A stretch of 64,000 bases of DNA from Clostridia bacterium (GCA_017407835.1 JAFQVV010000026.1:62001-126000), one strand, 5' to 3'; shown: positions 28,121-36,507, numbered from the stretch's first letter. Made by a program: numbers and translations. The notes: generated from the letters alone by a model not told the origin.

Positions 28121-28217
28121 CGCATCACCCCGAAACATATCCTTGGATAAAGTATACGCAAGGGGAAGGGGATATATGTGCGAAATAAGCTTCGCTCGGC
28201 GCTGATTGCAGGGTGCA

Positions 28218-29225
28218 TTATCTGCGTACATCTGTCCGAGATTGATTTCGCATAATGTGCTGAATTTCCTCCACGGTGGAAAAATTGATGTCATTGATAA
28301 TCGTATGTTTCATCGCGTTGGAGGCGGCGGCATAATTTACACTTGTTTGTGTGTCGAAATTTTGATGCAGTGCATAAATCAGTCCTGCAGAGAAAGCATC
28401 CTCGCTGCTGCCGCAATCGACCACATGAACGCGGAAGAATGGGCTGACGGCAAATGCCTGACCGTCGAAAAAGGATGCGCAGACGCCTGCATCGCTCGCC
28501 GAATAGGTGTGCCGGACTGTGATGGCGATTTGTGGAATGCGCAGCAGCGAGACGACTTGATTTGAAATATCCCAGAGTCGCTCTTGCTGGTGATTCTGCC
28601 CAAATTCACTGTCGATGCCGAGCAGCATTTTCAGATGTTCTTCGTTTCCGATCAGTGTTGTGATATGAGGCGAAAGTGCCTGCAGGATATAGGCGGCCGA
28701 TTCGGTTGAACAGAGTGAGGGATGATAATTGATGTCATAGACAATCGTGATGCCGCGGTGTGTCGCTTCGGCAAAAAGTGCTTTGGCGCAGGTGAAGAGA
28801 TTTTCCGAGAGGGCAGGGGTGATTCCGGAGAGATAAAGCATATCAATATCTGCCAGGATCGCATCCCAGTCAAAATCTTTGTATTGAGCTTCGGTAAAGG
28901 CCGAGTTTGCGCTGTCACAGATAATCGAAGAAGTACGCAGGGAAGCACCGTTTTCCAGATAATATATCCCCATTCGGCTGCCGCCAATTGCACAATGAGA
29001 GATATCCACATTGCAAGCTCGAAGTGACGCGAGTGCACGCTTTGCCAACGCATGATCGGGAAGCCGAGTGACAAATGCGGTATCAATTCCCCAAAAGGAA
29101 AGTGCCGCACAAACATTGGCTTCGGCGCCCGTAAAGCTCATGCGCATGGTTTCGGCCTGCATAAAACGCGCATGGCCGCAAGGGCTGAAGTGGATCAAAA
29201 AATCTCCGAAACATAATATTTTCAT
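28218..29225 (-). CDS. kdgK: PfkB-family 2-keto-3-deoxygluconate kinase-like protein with altered catalytic loop
   Basis: A ribokinase-fold protein of 335 residues. The N-terminal MKILCFGDFLIHFSP, the substrate loop TGAEANVCAAL and the YDINYHPSL strand (about 169) match KDG kinases, which phosphorylate 2-keto-3-deoxygluconate. The family's C-terminal anion-hole motif, normally GAGD or GGGD before AF, reads GSSEDAF here (about residues 288-294): the aspartate remains but the glycines are replaced by Ser-Ser-Glu. Activity is therefore doubtful. It lies 12 nt after the eda pseudogene, in the same transcription unit and behind the same regulatory box. The frame is intact, so loss of function is inferred from the motif only. 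Confidence 0.78.
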   Translation of the reverse strand: MKILCFGDFLIHFSPCGHARFMQAETMRMSFTGAEANVCAALSFWGIDTAFVTRLPDHALAKRALASLRACNVDISHCAIGGSRMGIYYLENGASLRTSSIICDSANSAFTEAQYKDFDWDAILADIDMLYLSGITPALSENLFTCAKALFAEATHRGITIVYDINYHPSLCSTESAAYILQALSPHITTLIGNEEHLKMLLGIDSEFGQNHQQERLWDISNQVVSLLRIPQIAITVRHTYSASDAGVCASFFDGQAFAVSPFFRVHVVDCGSSEDAFSAGLIYALHQNFDTQTSVNYAAASNAMKHTIINDINFSTVEEIQHIMRNQSRTDVRR

Positions 29226-29237
29226 GATGATATCCTT

Positions 29238-29724
29238 TCATACATTTGCTTGCTGACCGTCGCAGATTTTGCAGCAATGTGCAATCCGTGCAATGACTTC
29301 ATCTGTGTTGCCGGTTTCCGGTATATCTTTGGGAGCCATGCCCCCTTGCTTTGCCGCATAAAGCATTTCCGTGGGGGGCTCACGGGCGGGCAGGAAAAAG
29401 ATATCCCGAGCATGGGCTTTGTTGATCAATTTATCGTCATAAGCCGGAGAAACGCAGAAGTCTGCCCCTGCATCAATGGTGGCAGCCATCAATTCTTTCT
29501 TGATCACCGTTTCCGCACCGACAAGCAGAGTGGGATAATTTTTCTTGATATAGGCGATGCACTCGATCGCGCATGGATTGCGCACCGTGATTTCCATGCA
29601 GTTGAGTGAAGAGACGCGCACCGCATGGGAAAAGGTATCAAGTGCGTTTTGTTTTTGGGACAAGCAACCGGAGAATGCCGTTTCGTTTGAGAATTTTCAG
29701 CTGTATGGCAGAAAATTTTTTCAT
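29238..29724 (-). pseudogene. eda: Broken KDPG/KHG aldolase gene (frameshift plus internal deletion)
   Basis: From the ATG at 29724 (AAGGA box) the reading MKKFSAIQLKILKRNGILRL matches an Eda N-terminus but stops after about 28 codons. The match resumes in another frame (SLNCMEITVRNPCAIE, LLVGAETVIKKELMAATIDA, GADFCVSP) to 29238. After YAAKQGG it jumps to MAPKDIPETGNTDEVIARI, the normal C-terminus. About 80 residues are missing, including the Schiff-base lysine segment (KFFPAE in intact enzymes). Eda normally splits KDPG to pyruvate and glyceraldehyde 3-phosphate; this copy cannot. The stretch 29238-29663 still reads as an open frame of 141 codons. Confidence 0.82.
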
Positions 29725-29757
29725 GAAAAGACATTCCTTTGAAATCTCGATAAAATC

Positions 29758-29786
29758 AGTATATCACACAAAAAGAAGAAAACAAA
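29758..29786 (-). promoter_or_regulatory. Weak promoter of the eda-kdgK unit, next to the shared box
   Basis: On the minus strand TTTGTT (29781-29786) and TATACT (29758-29763) are 17 bp apart. The shared 20-bp box lies exactly 3 bp upstream of the -35, as expected for an activator site. Confidence 0.55.
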
Positions 29787-29789
29787 TAG

Positions 29790-29809
29790 CAAAAATTGCT
29801 TGATTTTTG
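29790..29809. promoter_or_regulatory. Shared regulatory box, copy 1
   Basis: caaaaattgcttgatttttg, with 7-bp inverted arms CAAAAAT/ATTTTTG around TGCTTG. It differs by one base from copy 2 at 31901-31920. It overlaps the -35 of the AraC-gene promoter and lies 3 bp from the -35 of the divergent eda promoter. Confidence 0.7.
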
Positions 29810-29828
29810 TCTTAAATTGTTTTACAAT
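29800..29828 (+). promoter_or_regulatory. Promoter of the AraC-family regulator gene
   Basis: TTGATT (29800-29805) and TACAAT (29823-29828) are 17 bp apart. The -35 lies inside the shared box, so the regulator may repress its own gene. Confidence 0.6.
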
Positions 29829-29859
29829 AAAGACAGAAAGTCTTTATGTGAGGAAAACA

Positions 29860-30669
29860 ATGAAAATCAATGAGTATTATTATCATTTGCAGGGAAAAGA
29901 TAACTTTGTGACAAAAAATCATACGCACAATGAAATAGAGTTCATTGAGGTACTGTCGGGCAGCGGAACTGTGCTCAAAGACGATAGAGCGTATATTTTG
30001 CAGAGCCGTTTCCTCTATATCATTGATGCAAGAAAACCGCATATTATCAATCCCATCAATTGCGACGAATATGTCAGAAATAAAATTGTCATAAATGCCG
30101 ATGCATTCTTTTCCATTCTCTCTTCGTGCGAATTGAGCGCAGTGGCGGAGCAGATTTTAACTTCTCCCCCTATTCCTACCCAGGGAGATATGGAATTTGA
30201 TCGGCTCTTTGCGACGGTTGCGGAACTTTGCGGCAGTGGGGACAGCACGGCTGCGGGATTAGCTTGGGGATATGTTCTGCAGATGATTGAGCGCGTTCTC
30301 TTTTCCACACAAAAGAAAACAGTGGCGGCAGGGGAAGTAACTATGATTAAAGAAGCGCTTAATGTGATTGCGCAGAAGGAAGGCATGACAACGCTCAGCG
30401 AAATCAGTGCAATTCTCCATGTGAATAAATATTATCTCTGCCATCTTTTTAAGCAGGAAACGGGAATCACGCTCTCGGAATATCTCGCGGAGAAACGGTA
30501 TGAAAAATGTGTTTTCTATCTCACCCGAACCTTTTATTCGATTGAGCAAATCGCATTTTTGTGCGGCTTTGCTTCTACCTCATCGCTGACTCGCTTTTTT
30601 AAGCATAAAAGCGGAATTTGCCCAAAGGATTTTCGCAAGCTGCATACCAATAAAATCACGACAGAGTGA
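29860..30669 (+). CDS. AraC-family transcriptional regulator
   Basis: A 269-residue protein. Residues about 1-90 form a cupin-type sensory domain (HTHNEIEFIEVLSGSGTVL, with histidines near residues 21-23). Residues about 165-269 form the double helix-turn-helix (TLSEISAILHVNKYYLCHLF, then TGITLSEYL, then IEQIAFLCGFASTSSLTRFF). The ATG at 29860 follows a GAGG box. It is divergent from eda-kdgK. The two boxes at 29790-29809 and 31901-31920 make it the likely activator of eda-kdgK and of the dehydrogenase gene, probably responding to a sugar-acid derivative. The ligand is unknown. Confidence 0.9.
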   Translation: MKINEYYYHLQGKDNFVTKNHTHNEIEFIEVLSGSGTVLKDDRAYILQSRFLYIIDARKPHIINPINCDEYVRNKIVINADAFFSILSSCELSAVAEQILTSPPIPTQGDMEFDRLFATVAELCGSGDSTAAGLAWGYVLQMIERVLFSTQKKTVAAGEVTMIKEALNVIAQKEGMTTLSEISAILHVNKYYLCHLFKQETGITLSEYLAEKRYEKCVFYLTRTFYSIEQIAFLCGFASTSSLTRFFKHKSGICPKDFRKLHTNKITTE

Positions 30670-30674
30670 TCGCT

Positions 30675-30720
30675 GCAAACAGGGTGTGTCGTGCAAATCA
30701 GCACGACACACCCTGTTTGC
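30675..30720. terminator. Long bidirectional terminator hairpin
   Basis: A perfect 20-bp inverted repeat (30675-30694 and 30701-30720) with a 6-nt loop AAATCA lies between the converging AraC and dehydrogenase genes, followed by TTTG. Confidence 0.85.
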
Positions 30721-30735
30721 TTTGCAAAACATTGC

Positions 30736-31821
30736 TTACTGTGCAAAATAGTCGTCGTAATCAAGCCCCAGCTGTGCGCCGATTGCGCGCAGCTCGGCGA
30801 TGGTTTTGTCGTTGACGGGAATACCGTTTTCTAACTTATCCCGCATCGATTCCATCTCTTTTTCACCGTGTGTGTAAATTCTGTCATGCCCGTCTGCTTT
30901 GGGACTTTCTCTAAGTTCACGCAGTAGTGTGGACATATTTGCTTTGATTTCTGCCTTGTCTCCGCAAATGCCGTAGTCCAATGCCATAAAACAGAAAGAG
31001 CAATCGGCGTTTCCGCCGTTTTTGACGTGAGGCGAAGTGGTGCCGCCTGCCAGAATTGCGGTGAAGAGCTCAACGATGATGCCCAGTCCATAGCCCTTGT
31101 GCGAACCGCTCTCTTCACTGCAGCCGCCGAGAGGGAAAATTCCGCCGCCCAGCTTGCCAATAATGTTCTGCAGTACTCTGCTCGCATCGGCACAATCGGC
31201 ACCTGTCTCATCTGCAGCCCATCCCTGCGGCAGGGGGGCCTCCTTCTTGCCGTAAACTTCAAGCTTTCCGCGTGTCACAACCGTTGTGGCGGCGTCAAAC
31301 CAGAAATCGATCGGATCAGCAGGCATACAGAGCGCGATGGGACTGGTGCCCAGCATGGCCTTCTTACCGTAAGTGGGAATGGCAATGGCTTCTGTGTTGG
31401 TCATGCAAATGCCGATCATATCCTGCTCAGCCGCCATTTTTGCGTAATAGCCCGCAATGCCGTAGTGACTGGCTCCCCGCATTACAACAATACCAAAACC
31501 GCATTTCTTTGCCTTTTCGATCGCAAGGTTCATCCCCATTTTGGAGACGATCTGCCCCATGGTTTTGTGCGCATCAAACACTGCCGAAATCGGCGTCTCA
31601 CACACGAGTTTCGGGTGGGCATTGAGATCAATTGAGCCTTCTTCAATTGCGGCATGATAGCGAATCATGCGGTGAATACCGTGGGATTCAATGCCGTATA
31701 GATCTGCCATCAAAAGCACATCGGTGATATCTTTGCTTTCGGTTTCGGTAAATCCCCGCTTTTGGAATATATCTTCAATATATCTGCGAACCTTTTTTAC
31801 GTCGAGTCTGGAGTATACCAT
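30736..31821 (-). CDS. Ldh2/malate-lactate dehydrogenase family NAD(P)-dependent oxidoreductase
   Basis: A 361-residue protein of the Ldh2 family (malate, ureidoglycolate and 2,3-diketogulonate dehydrogenases), which interconverts 2-hydroxy and 2-keto acids. Signatures are DLYGIESHGIHRM (about residues 40-52, catalytic histidine), GIVVMRGASHYGIAGYYA (about 109-126), PTYGKKAMLGTSPIA and a late SGSHKGYGLGIIVEL. The ATG at 31821 follows AAAGGGTG. The shared regulatory box lies 80 nt upstream with the same geometry as at eda-kdgK, so a sugar-acid substrate is likely. The true substrate cannot be told by sequence. Confidence 0.88.
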   Translation of the reverse strand: MVYSRLDVKKVRRYIEDIFQKRGFTETESKDITDVLLMADLYGIESHGIHRMIRYHAAIEEGSIDLNAHPKLVCETPISAVFDAHKTMGQIVSKMGMNLAIEKAKKCGFGIVVMRGASHYGIAGYYAKMAAEQDMIGICMTNTEAIAIPTYGKKAMLGTSPIALCMPADPIDFWFDAATTVVTRGKLEVYGKKEAPLPQGWAADETGADCADASRVLQNIIGKLGGGIFPLGGCSEESGSHKGYGLGIIVELFTAILAGGTTSPHVKNGGNADCSFCFMALDYGICGDKAEIKANMSTLLRELRESPKADGHDRIYTHGEKEMESMRDKLENGIPVNDKTIAELRAIGAQLGLDYDDYFAQ

Positions 31822-31868
31822 GGTGTATTCACCCTTTCTTCTTTTTGTACGGATTATTCTATATTCAC

Positions 31869-31897
31869 ATTATAACACATGAAGATGGGAAAAGAAA
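31869..31897 (-). promoter_or_regulatory. Promoter of the Ldh2-family gene
   Basis: On the minus strand TTTCTT (31892-31897, weak) and TATAAT (31869-31874) are 17 bp apart. The shared box starts 3 bp upstream of the -35. Confidence 0.6.
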
Positions 31898-31900
31898 TAA

Positions 31901-31920
31901 CAAAAATTGCTTGTTTTTTG
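31901..31920. promoter_or_regulatory. Shared regulatory box, copy 2
   Basis: caaaaattgcttgttttttg, 19 of 20 bases identical to copy 1 (29790-29809). The flanking AAATA is also shared. Confidence 0.7.
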
Positions 31921-31944
31921 CCTAATGTTGCGCTTGAATGAAAA

Positions 31945-31985
31945 AGCCGCCAAATTTACTGCTTACAGCGATAAATTCGGCGGCT
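31945..31985 (-). terminator. Terminator of the glycosyltransferase gene
   Basis: AGCCGCCAAATTTA (31945-31958) pairs with TAAATTCGGCGGCT (31972-31985). Read on the minus strand the hairpin is followed by TTTTT. Confidence 0.75.
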
Positions 31986-32044
31986 GCTGTTGGTGGGCGT
32001 ATTCTGTGATCCTTGCTGAACGTTGGGATATACGAAAATGGGGG

Positions 32045-33301
32045 CTAATCTCGGTTTAGTTTCATTTCTTCCAGTGAGCGTGCGGCGGTGTGTTCGATGG
32101 GTTTCCATTCGACGCGCCGAAAAATAGCGGTGACGGCGATAGGGAGGTAGGTCATCATGAAGAGCGGGAAGGTAAAAAGATATCCGATTTTTTTGGCAGT
32201 TGTCGTTTCGATTCGCTTCCATTCGGCAGCGGTGGTGACCGCCCCAAGCAAAAGCAAGCCGAAATATCCCTCGGCAAAGGCGATTGCCGATTGCATCAGG
32301 ATAGCTGAGGGCTCAATGCCTTTCATCAGCGCAGCGGCAGCGGTTGCAATGTGCAGAAGAATGCCCAGCGCGCCGAGTACGATGGGGGGCATGGTGCACA
32401 TACACATATCAAAGCAGGCAAAGCCGCCGCGAGCGAAAATACCGCGAAGCAGACGGGTGGCGTATTTGCCGAACACCTGCAGATAGCCTTTTGCCCAACG
32501 CATTCGCTGATGCCAGGATTGCTTGAATTTTGTCGGCTGTTCGTCATACAGCATCGCCTCACGGCAATAAGCAATCTGCTCCCCGCGCAGGATTGCATCG
32601 ATGGTAAACTCGGTGTCTTCGCTGAGTAAAAAGAATTTCCACCCATTGGTTGCTTCCAGCACTTCTCGTGCAACACAGAAGCCCGTTCCTGCCACGGCAC
32701 AGCTGGTACCAAGCAGCATGCGCGGATGATTGAGGAAACAAGACTCCCGCATAAACCAGAGCGCATATCCTGCCGATATCCAGTTGTCGCCATAATTTTT
32801 GCTGTTGCGGTAGCTTGTAATAATGCGATAACCGTCCGAGAAGGTGCGATTCATCGCACTGAGAAAATCAGGCGCTAAGAGGTTGTCGGCATCAAAGACC
32901 ATGTAAGCGTCAAATGCATCTTTTCCGTAAAGTGTGTGAATCTGTGTCAGGAGTGCATCCAGGGCATAGCCTTTGCCGACGTGTACCGTGTCATACCGCT
33001 CAAATACAACTGCACCGCCGGCGCGTGCCGCCTCGGCGGTACGGTCGGTGCAATTGTCGGCGATGACGAATACCGTGAAGCGTTCGGCCGGATAATCCTG
33101 CTCTCGGAGGGTTTGCAGCAAATAGGGAATCACACGCTCTTCGTTCCGTGCTGCGATGAGAATGGCATAGCGGTGGGGGAATGTCGGTTTGTGCGGATGA
33201 TCACGCAGCAAAAACGGAAGGAATATGTACAAGATTTGATAGGCAAAGCAAAGGAAAAAGAGCAGACCGAGCAATGTGTTGAGTATATGTAAAATTTCCA
33301 T
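32045..33301 (-). CDS. Membrane-bound processive family 2 glycosyltransferase
   Basis: A 418-residue protein. One N-terminal transmembrane helix (about residues 5-28) precedes a GT-A catalytic domain with LIAARNEERVIPYLLQTL, ADNCTDRTAEAA (about 80-91), the DXD site VFDADN (about 135-140), the acceptor motif LLSEDTEF (about 226-233) and QRMRW (about 264-268). Three or four C-terminal transmembrane segments follow. The D,D,D,QxxRW set marks processive enzymes such as cellulose- and hyaluronan-synthase-like proteins, which polymerise from UDP-sugars and export through the membrane. No partner genes lie beside it. The polymer is unknown. Confidence 0.9.
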   Translation of the reverse strand: MEILHILNTLLGLLFFLCFAYQILYIFLPFLLRDHPHKPTFPHRYAILIAARNEERVIPYLLQTLREQDYPAERFTVFVIADNCTDRTAEAARAGGAVVFERYDTVHVGKGYALDALLTQIHTLYGKDAFDAYMVFDADNLLAPDFLSAMNRTFSDGYRIITSYRNSKNYGDNWISAGYALWFMRESCFLNHPRMLLGTSCAVAGTGFCVAREVLEATNGWKFFLLSEDTEFTIDAILRGEQIAYCREAMLYDEQPTKFKQSWHQRMRWAKGYLQVFGKYATRLLRGIFARGGFACFDMCMCTMPPIVLGALGILLHIATAAAALMKGIEPSAILMQSAIAFAEGYFGLLLLGAVTTAAEWKRIETTTAKKIGYLFTFPLFMMTYLPIAVTAIFRRVEWKPIEHTAARSLEEMKLNRD

Positions 33302-33377
33302 GATGTTTCTCCTTGTTTCAGTTAGATATATAATGAAAAATTATTGCTGTAAGCTGAAGATTTTTTTGAAAAAAGAC

Positions 33378-33406
33378 TTTACATGCAATGTACGATATGT
33401 TATAAT
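33378..33406 (+). promoter_or_regulatory. Promoter of the ornithine cyclodeaminase-like gene
   Basis: TTTACA (33378-33383) and TATAAT (33401-33406) are 17 bp apart. The leader of about 120 nt before the start codon shows no known riboswitch pattern. Confidence 0.6.
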
Positions 33407-33532
33407 GTTATTACGTTAAGACAGATTTGGAAAATGTATATCATGCTCCCTGACATATCGTTCATGAGAAATTCGAGGCGAAAAACGATGTTTTTTAGGG
33501 AAAAAACAACAAAATTAAGAGAGGATACGACG

Positions 33533-34519
33533 ATGGAACAGAAAGCTTTAATCATTGGCGAGGAAACTGTCAGACGGTATTTGTCCGTAGAAGATGTAAT
33601 TGACATTTGTGAAAAAACGTGGCGTTGGTACGGTGAGGGCAACGTGGTTATGCCCAATAAAATCACCACGGATATGTCAACATTGGGTGTTGGGGGCTGG
33701 TTTAATTCCATGCCGGCTTATGTAAAGCCCCTGCATACCGCAGGCATTAAGTTGGTTGGCGGATATGATGCAAACAAGGCACTTGGCCTTCCTTACATCA
33801 AAGCAAATGTGATTTTGACCGATCCCGAGACCGGCATTTTGAAAGCTGTTGTGAGCGGAGATTACATCAATGATATGCGCACAGGTGCACAGCCTGCCAT
33901 TATGGTAAAAATGCTTGCATCCTCTACCGATACGGTTTGCTTTATCGGTACCGGCCTGATGGCATATTGCAGCCTGCTCTGCATGTCCAAAACCGTGGAT
34001 ATCAAAGAAGTACGCCTTTGCGACATCTCCGACGAAGCGAAGGATCGCTTTATCGCACGGTTCCCCGATGCACCTTGGCGTTTTGTGAAGTGTGCTTCCA
34101 ACGAAGAGGGCTGCCGCGGCGCAGATGTAATTATTACCGTAACCAATGCCAATGCAGATCTGGTTGAGGAACCTTGGGTAAAAGAAGGCGGTCTTGTCAT
34201 GACCATGGGATCTTTCCGTGAAACTTCCTTTGATGTTGTCCGTAAAGCGGATAAAATCGCAGTCGACCAGGTCGGTCAGTCGCTCCATCGCGGAAATGTC
34301 AAAGAATTGGCAGAAATGGGTGAGATCACCGCAGATTCCTTTGATATCATTATTCCGGATGTGCTGGCAGGAAAAGCCGAAGCGCGTACAAATCCCAAGG
34401 ATAGAATTTACGCACAGATTATTGGTACGGGCATGATTGATGTTGCCTGTGCAGGTGTAGTTTTGCAAAAGGTTCTGGCCTCGGGCGAAGAGCTTTGCAA
34501 GGTAGATATGACAAAGTAA
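33533..34519 (+). CDS. Ornithine cyclodeaminase/mu-crystallin family protein
   Basis: A 328-residue NAD(P)-binding protein. The N-terminal substrate part holds MPNKITTDM, GIKLVGGYDANKALGLPYIK and SGDYINDMRTGAQPA. The Rossmann part begins FIGTGLMAYCSL (about residues 140-151) and continues with VIITVTNA. The family includes ornithine cyclodeaminase, alanine dehydrogenase (archaeal), ketimine reductases and 2,3-diaminopropionate synthesis enzymes, so the reaction is open. The ATG at 33533 follows GAGAGGA; a longer frame from 33383 would begin inside the promoter. It is monocistronic, with its own promoter and terminator. Confidence 0.88.
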   Translation: MEQKALIIGEETVRRYLSVEDVIDICEKTWRWYGEGNVVMPNKITTDMSTLGVGGWFNSMPAYVKPLHTAGIKLVGGYDANKALGLPYIKANVILTDPETGILKAVVSGDYINDMRTGAQPAIMVKMLASSTDTVCFIGTGLMAYCSLLCMSKTVDIKEVRLCDISDEAKDRFIARFPDAPWRFVKCASNEEGCRGADVIITVTNANADLVEEPWVKEGGLVMTMGSFRETSFDVVRKADKIAVDQVGQSLHRGNVKELAEMGEITADSFDIIIPDVLAGKAEARTNPKDRIYAQIIGTGMIDVACAGVVLQKVLASGEELCKVDMTK

Positions 34520-34587
34520 AATCAATACGCTAAGACCACAGAAAAATTAAACATATGGAAAACCGAGCAAATCCATGCTTGGTTGAG

Positions 34588-34627
34588 CAAAGAAAGCTGC
34601 CGCCGGATCGGCAGCTTTCTTTGTTTT
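34588..34627 (+). terminator. Intrinsic terminator of the ornithine cyclodeaminase-like gene
   Basis: CAAAGAAAGCTGCCG (34588-34602) pairs perfectly with 34609-34623. A T-rich run follows. Confidence 0.85.
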
Positions 34628-34736
34628 TGCCGATTTTCTTTTTATGGCAGATTTATTATAGCATAAAGAAAATGAAAAATTGGAATGATTTTACTTACAA
34701 TTTTCTTAAAATTTTATCTTTAACTTTTCTTAGCAC

Positions 34737-34765
34737 TTGACAACAAAGAAATTTAATGATAAAAT
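34737..34765 (+). promoter_or_regulatory. Promoter of the AbrB-ABC operon
   Basis: TTGACA (34737-34742) and TAAAAT (34760-34765) are 17 bp apart. Confidence 0.75.
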
Positions 34766-34814
34766 AAATCATATAAATATGAATTATCATACTTATTTTA
34801 CAAGGAGGAAAGAG

Positions 34815-35039
34815 ATGAAAGGCCCGAAAGGAAAACATATTTTCGGTACAGTCAAAGTGGGTGAACGGGGGCAGGTCGTGATTCCCAAGGAAGCACGTGA
34901 CCTGTTTGATATTAAGCCCGGGGATACGCTTCTCCTGCTCGGTGATGAGGAGCAGGGAATTGCCATTGTAAAGAAAGAGATTTTTCAACACTTTGCCGAA
35001 TGTGTACTGCGTTCGCCCTTAATTGAGGAGGAAAAATAA
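34815..35039 (+). CDS. AbrB/SpoVT-type DNA-binding protein
   Basis: A 74-residue swapped-hairpin protein: GTVKVGERGQVVIPKEARDL, then FDIKPGDTLLLLGD, covers residues 11-44. The family binds DNA as a dimer and often represses its own operon. The ATG at 34815 follows AAGGAGG, and an upstream in-frame start is not supported. Its stop overlaps the ABC ATPase start (TAATG), so it probably senses or regulates the exporter it is coupled to. Confidence 0.9.
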   Translation: MKGPKGKHIFGTVKVGERGQVVIPKEARDLFDIKPGDTLLLLGDEEQGIAIVKKEIFQHFAECVLRSPLIEEEK

Positions 35040-35773
35040 TGAACGCAATTTCCATTGACAATCTGTGCAGACGCTTCGGCGGGCGAACCGTGGTTGATCA
35101 CCTGACATTGGATATTGCACAAGGAGAGATTTTTGCGCTGCTCGGGCAAAACGGCGCAGGAAAAACGACCACGATTCGAATGTTGTCCTGTCTGCTTCCG
35201 CCCGATGACGGAGATGCGCGGGTTTTGGGGGACAGCATTCGCTCTGCCCCCGATGCGGTCAAAGCGAAGATTAACCTCTCTCCCCAGCAGAATGCGGTTG
35301 CCCGCAATCTGACTGTTCGGGAAAACCTTGAGCTTTTCGCAAAGCTTTGGGGAGCAGATCGGTCGAATGCACGTGAGGCGGCAGGCCGTGCAATGGCAGA
35401 TTTTGGCTTGACCGATCGTGCCGATGAGCGGGCAAAAACGCTGTCGGGCGGGCTTGAGCGTCGATTGAGTATTGCCATGGCGCTGATCAGTCGACCGCAG
35501 GTGCTTTTTCTGGACGAGCCAACGCTGGGCCTTGATGTTCGCGCACGCCGTGACCTTTGGCGTATGATTGAATCGCTTCGCGGGAAAATGACCATTGTTC
35601 TGACGACACATTATCTGGAGGAGGCAGAGTATCTTGCCGATCGCATCGGTGTGATGCAGGACGGACGCTTGTGTGCTCTGGGCAGTGTAGAGACACTTTG
35701 TACAGAGACGGGAACATCCCGGCTTGAAGATGCATTTCTTGCCCTGACCGAATCGGGGGAGGTGGAAAAATGA
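35039..35773 (+). CDS. ABC-2-type exporter, ATP-binding protein
   Basis: A 244-residue ATPase with Walker A GQNGAGKTT (about residues 36-44), Q-loop LSPQQNAVARNLTVRENL, signature LSGGLERRL (about 137-145), Walker B VLFLDEPTLGLD (about 157-168) and the switch histidine in TTHYLEEAE. Together these are the features of drug- or antibiotic-export ATPases (CcmA-like). It is coupled to AbrB upstream and overlaps the permease by 4 nt (ATGA). The substrate is unknown. Confidence 0.93.
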   Translation: MNAISIDNLCRRFGGRTVVDHLTLDIAQGEIFALLGQNGAGKTTTIRMLSCLLPPDDGDARVLGDSIRSAPDAVKAKINLSPQQNAVARNLTVRENLELFAKLWGADRSNAREAAGRAMADFGLTDRADERAKTLSGGLERRLSIAMALISRPQVLFLDEPTLGLDVRARRDLWRMIESLRGKMTIVLTTHYLEEAEYLADRIGVMQDGRLCALGSVETLCTETGTSRLEDAFLALTESGEVEK

Positions 35774-36507
35774 AAAGAACTGCTGCGATGATCGGCCGCA
35801 ACTGCCGTGAGATTTTGCGTGATCCGCTGTCCTTGATTTTCGGCTTCCTGCTGCCGCTTGCACTGCTTGTGCTGATGTCAGCCATCAGTCGAAATTTGCC
35901 GGAAGCCATTTTCCCGATTGACCGTTTCGCACCGGGAATGGCGGTTTTCAGCCAAACCTTTCTGATGCTGTTCGGGGGACTTTTGCTTGCCGGCGACCGA
36001 AGCTCGGCCTTCCTTGCTCGCTGTTTTGCTTCACCGCTGTCTGTGCGCGGCTATTTGATGGCGTATACCATTCCGCTGATTCCGATCGGACTGGCGCAGG
36101 GGGCGGTTTGTTTTCTTGCCGCACTTTTCTTTGATTTGCCGATTTCTTTACATCTGCTATGGGCTGAGCTAGCACTGATTCCCGCCATTTTGCTTTTTGT
36201 TGCTTTTGGCCTTTTGTTTGGTGTTCTTTGCTCGGATAAGCAGGTGGGGGGGATGGCAAGCATCATCATTCAGGTGGCATCCCTGCTTGGCGGAATTTGG
36301 TTTGATCTTGATTTGGTCGGCGGTGTGTTCGGGAAAATTGCCCGCTGCCTGCCCTTTTATCATGCTGTTCGGACGGTCGAATGTGGACTTGCCGGGGATT
36401 TCGCGGCCGCATTGCCTTGCGCCGTGATTGTACTGGGCTATGCTGTGGGCTTGTTTGCCCTTGCAATGGTTGTTTTTTCGCGCAAGCGAAGCCGAGGGCA
36501 TCTTTGA
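35770..36507 (+). CDS. ABC-2-type exporter, permease protein
   Basis: A 245-residue membrane protein with six transmembrane segments (near residues 20-38, 55-75, 98-125, 135-155, 165-185 and 217-237), as in ABC-2 permeases. The conserved short segment FYHAVRTVE before the last helix is typical of this family. It overlaps the ATPase gene by 4 nt and completes the exporter. It is followed by a terminator. Confidence 0.88.
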   Translation: MKRTAAMIGRNCREILRDPLSLIFGFLLPLALLVLMSAISRNLPEAIFPIDRFAPGMAVFSQTFLMLFGGLLLAGDRSSAFLARCFASPLSVRGYLMAYTIPLIPIGLAQGAVCFLAALFFDLPISLHLLWAELALIPAILLFVAFGLLFGVLCSDKQVGGMASIIIQVASLLGGIWFDLDLVGGVFGKIARCLPFYHAVRTVECGLAGDFAAALPCAVIVLGYAVGLFALAMVVFSRKRSRGHL

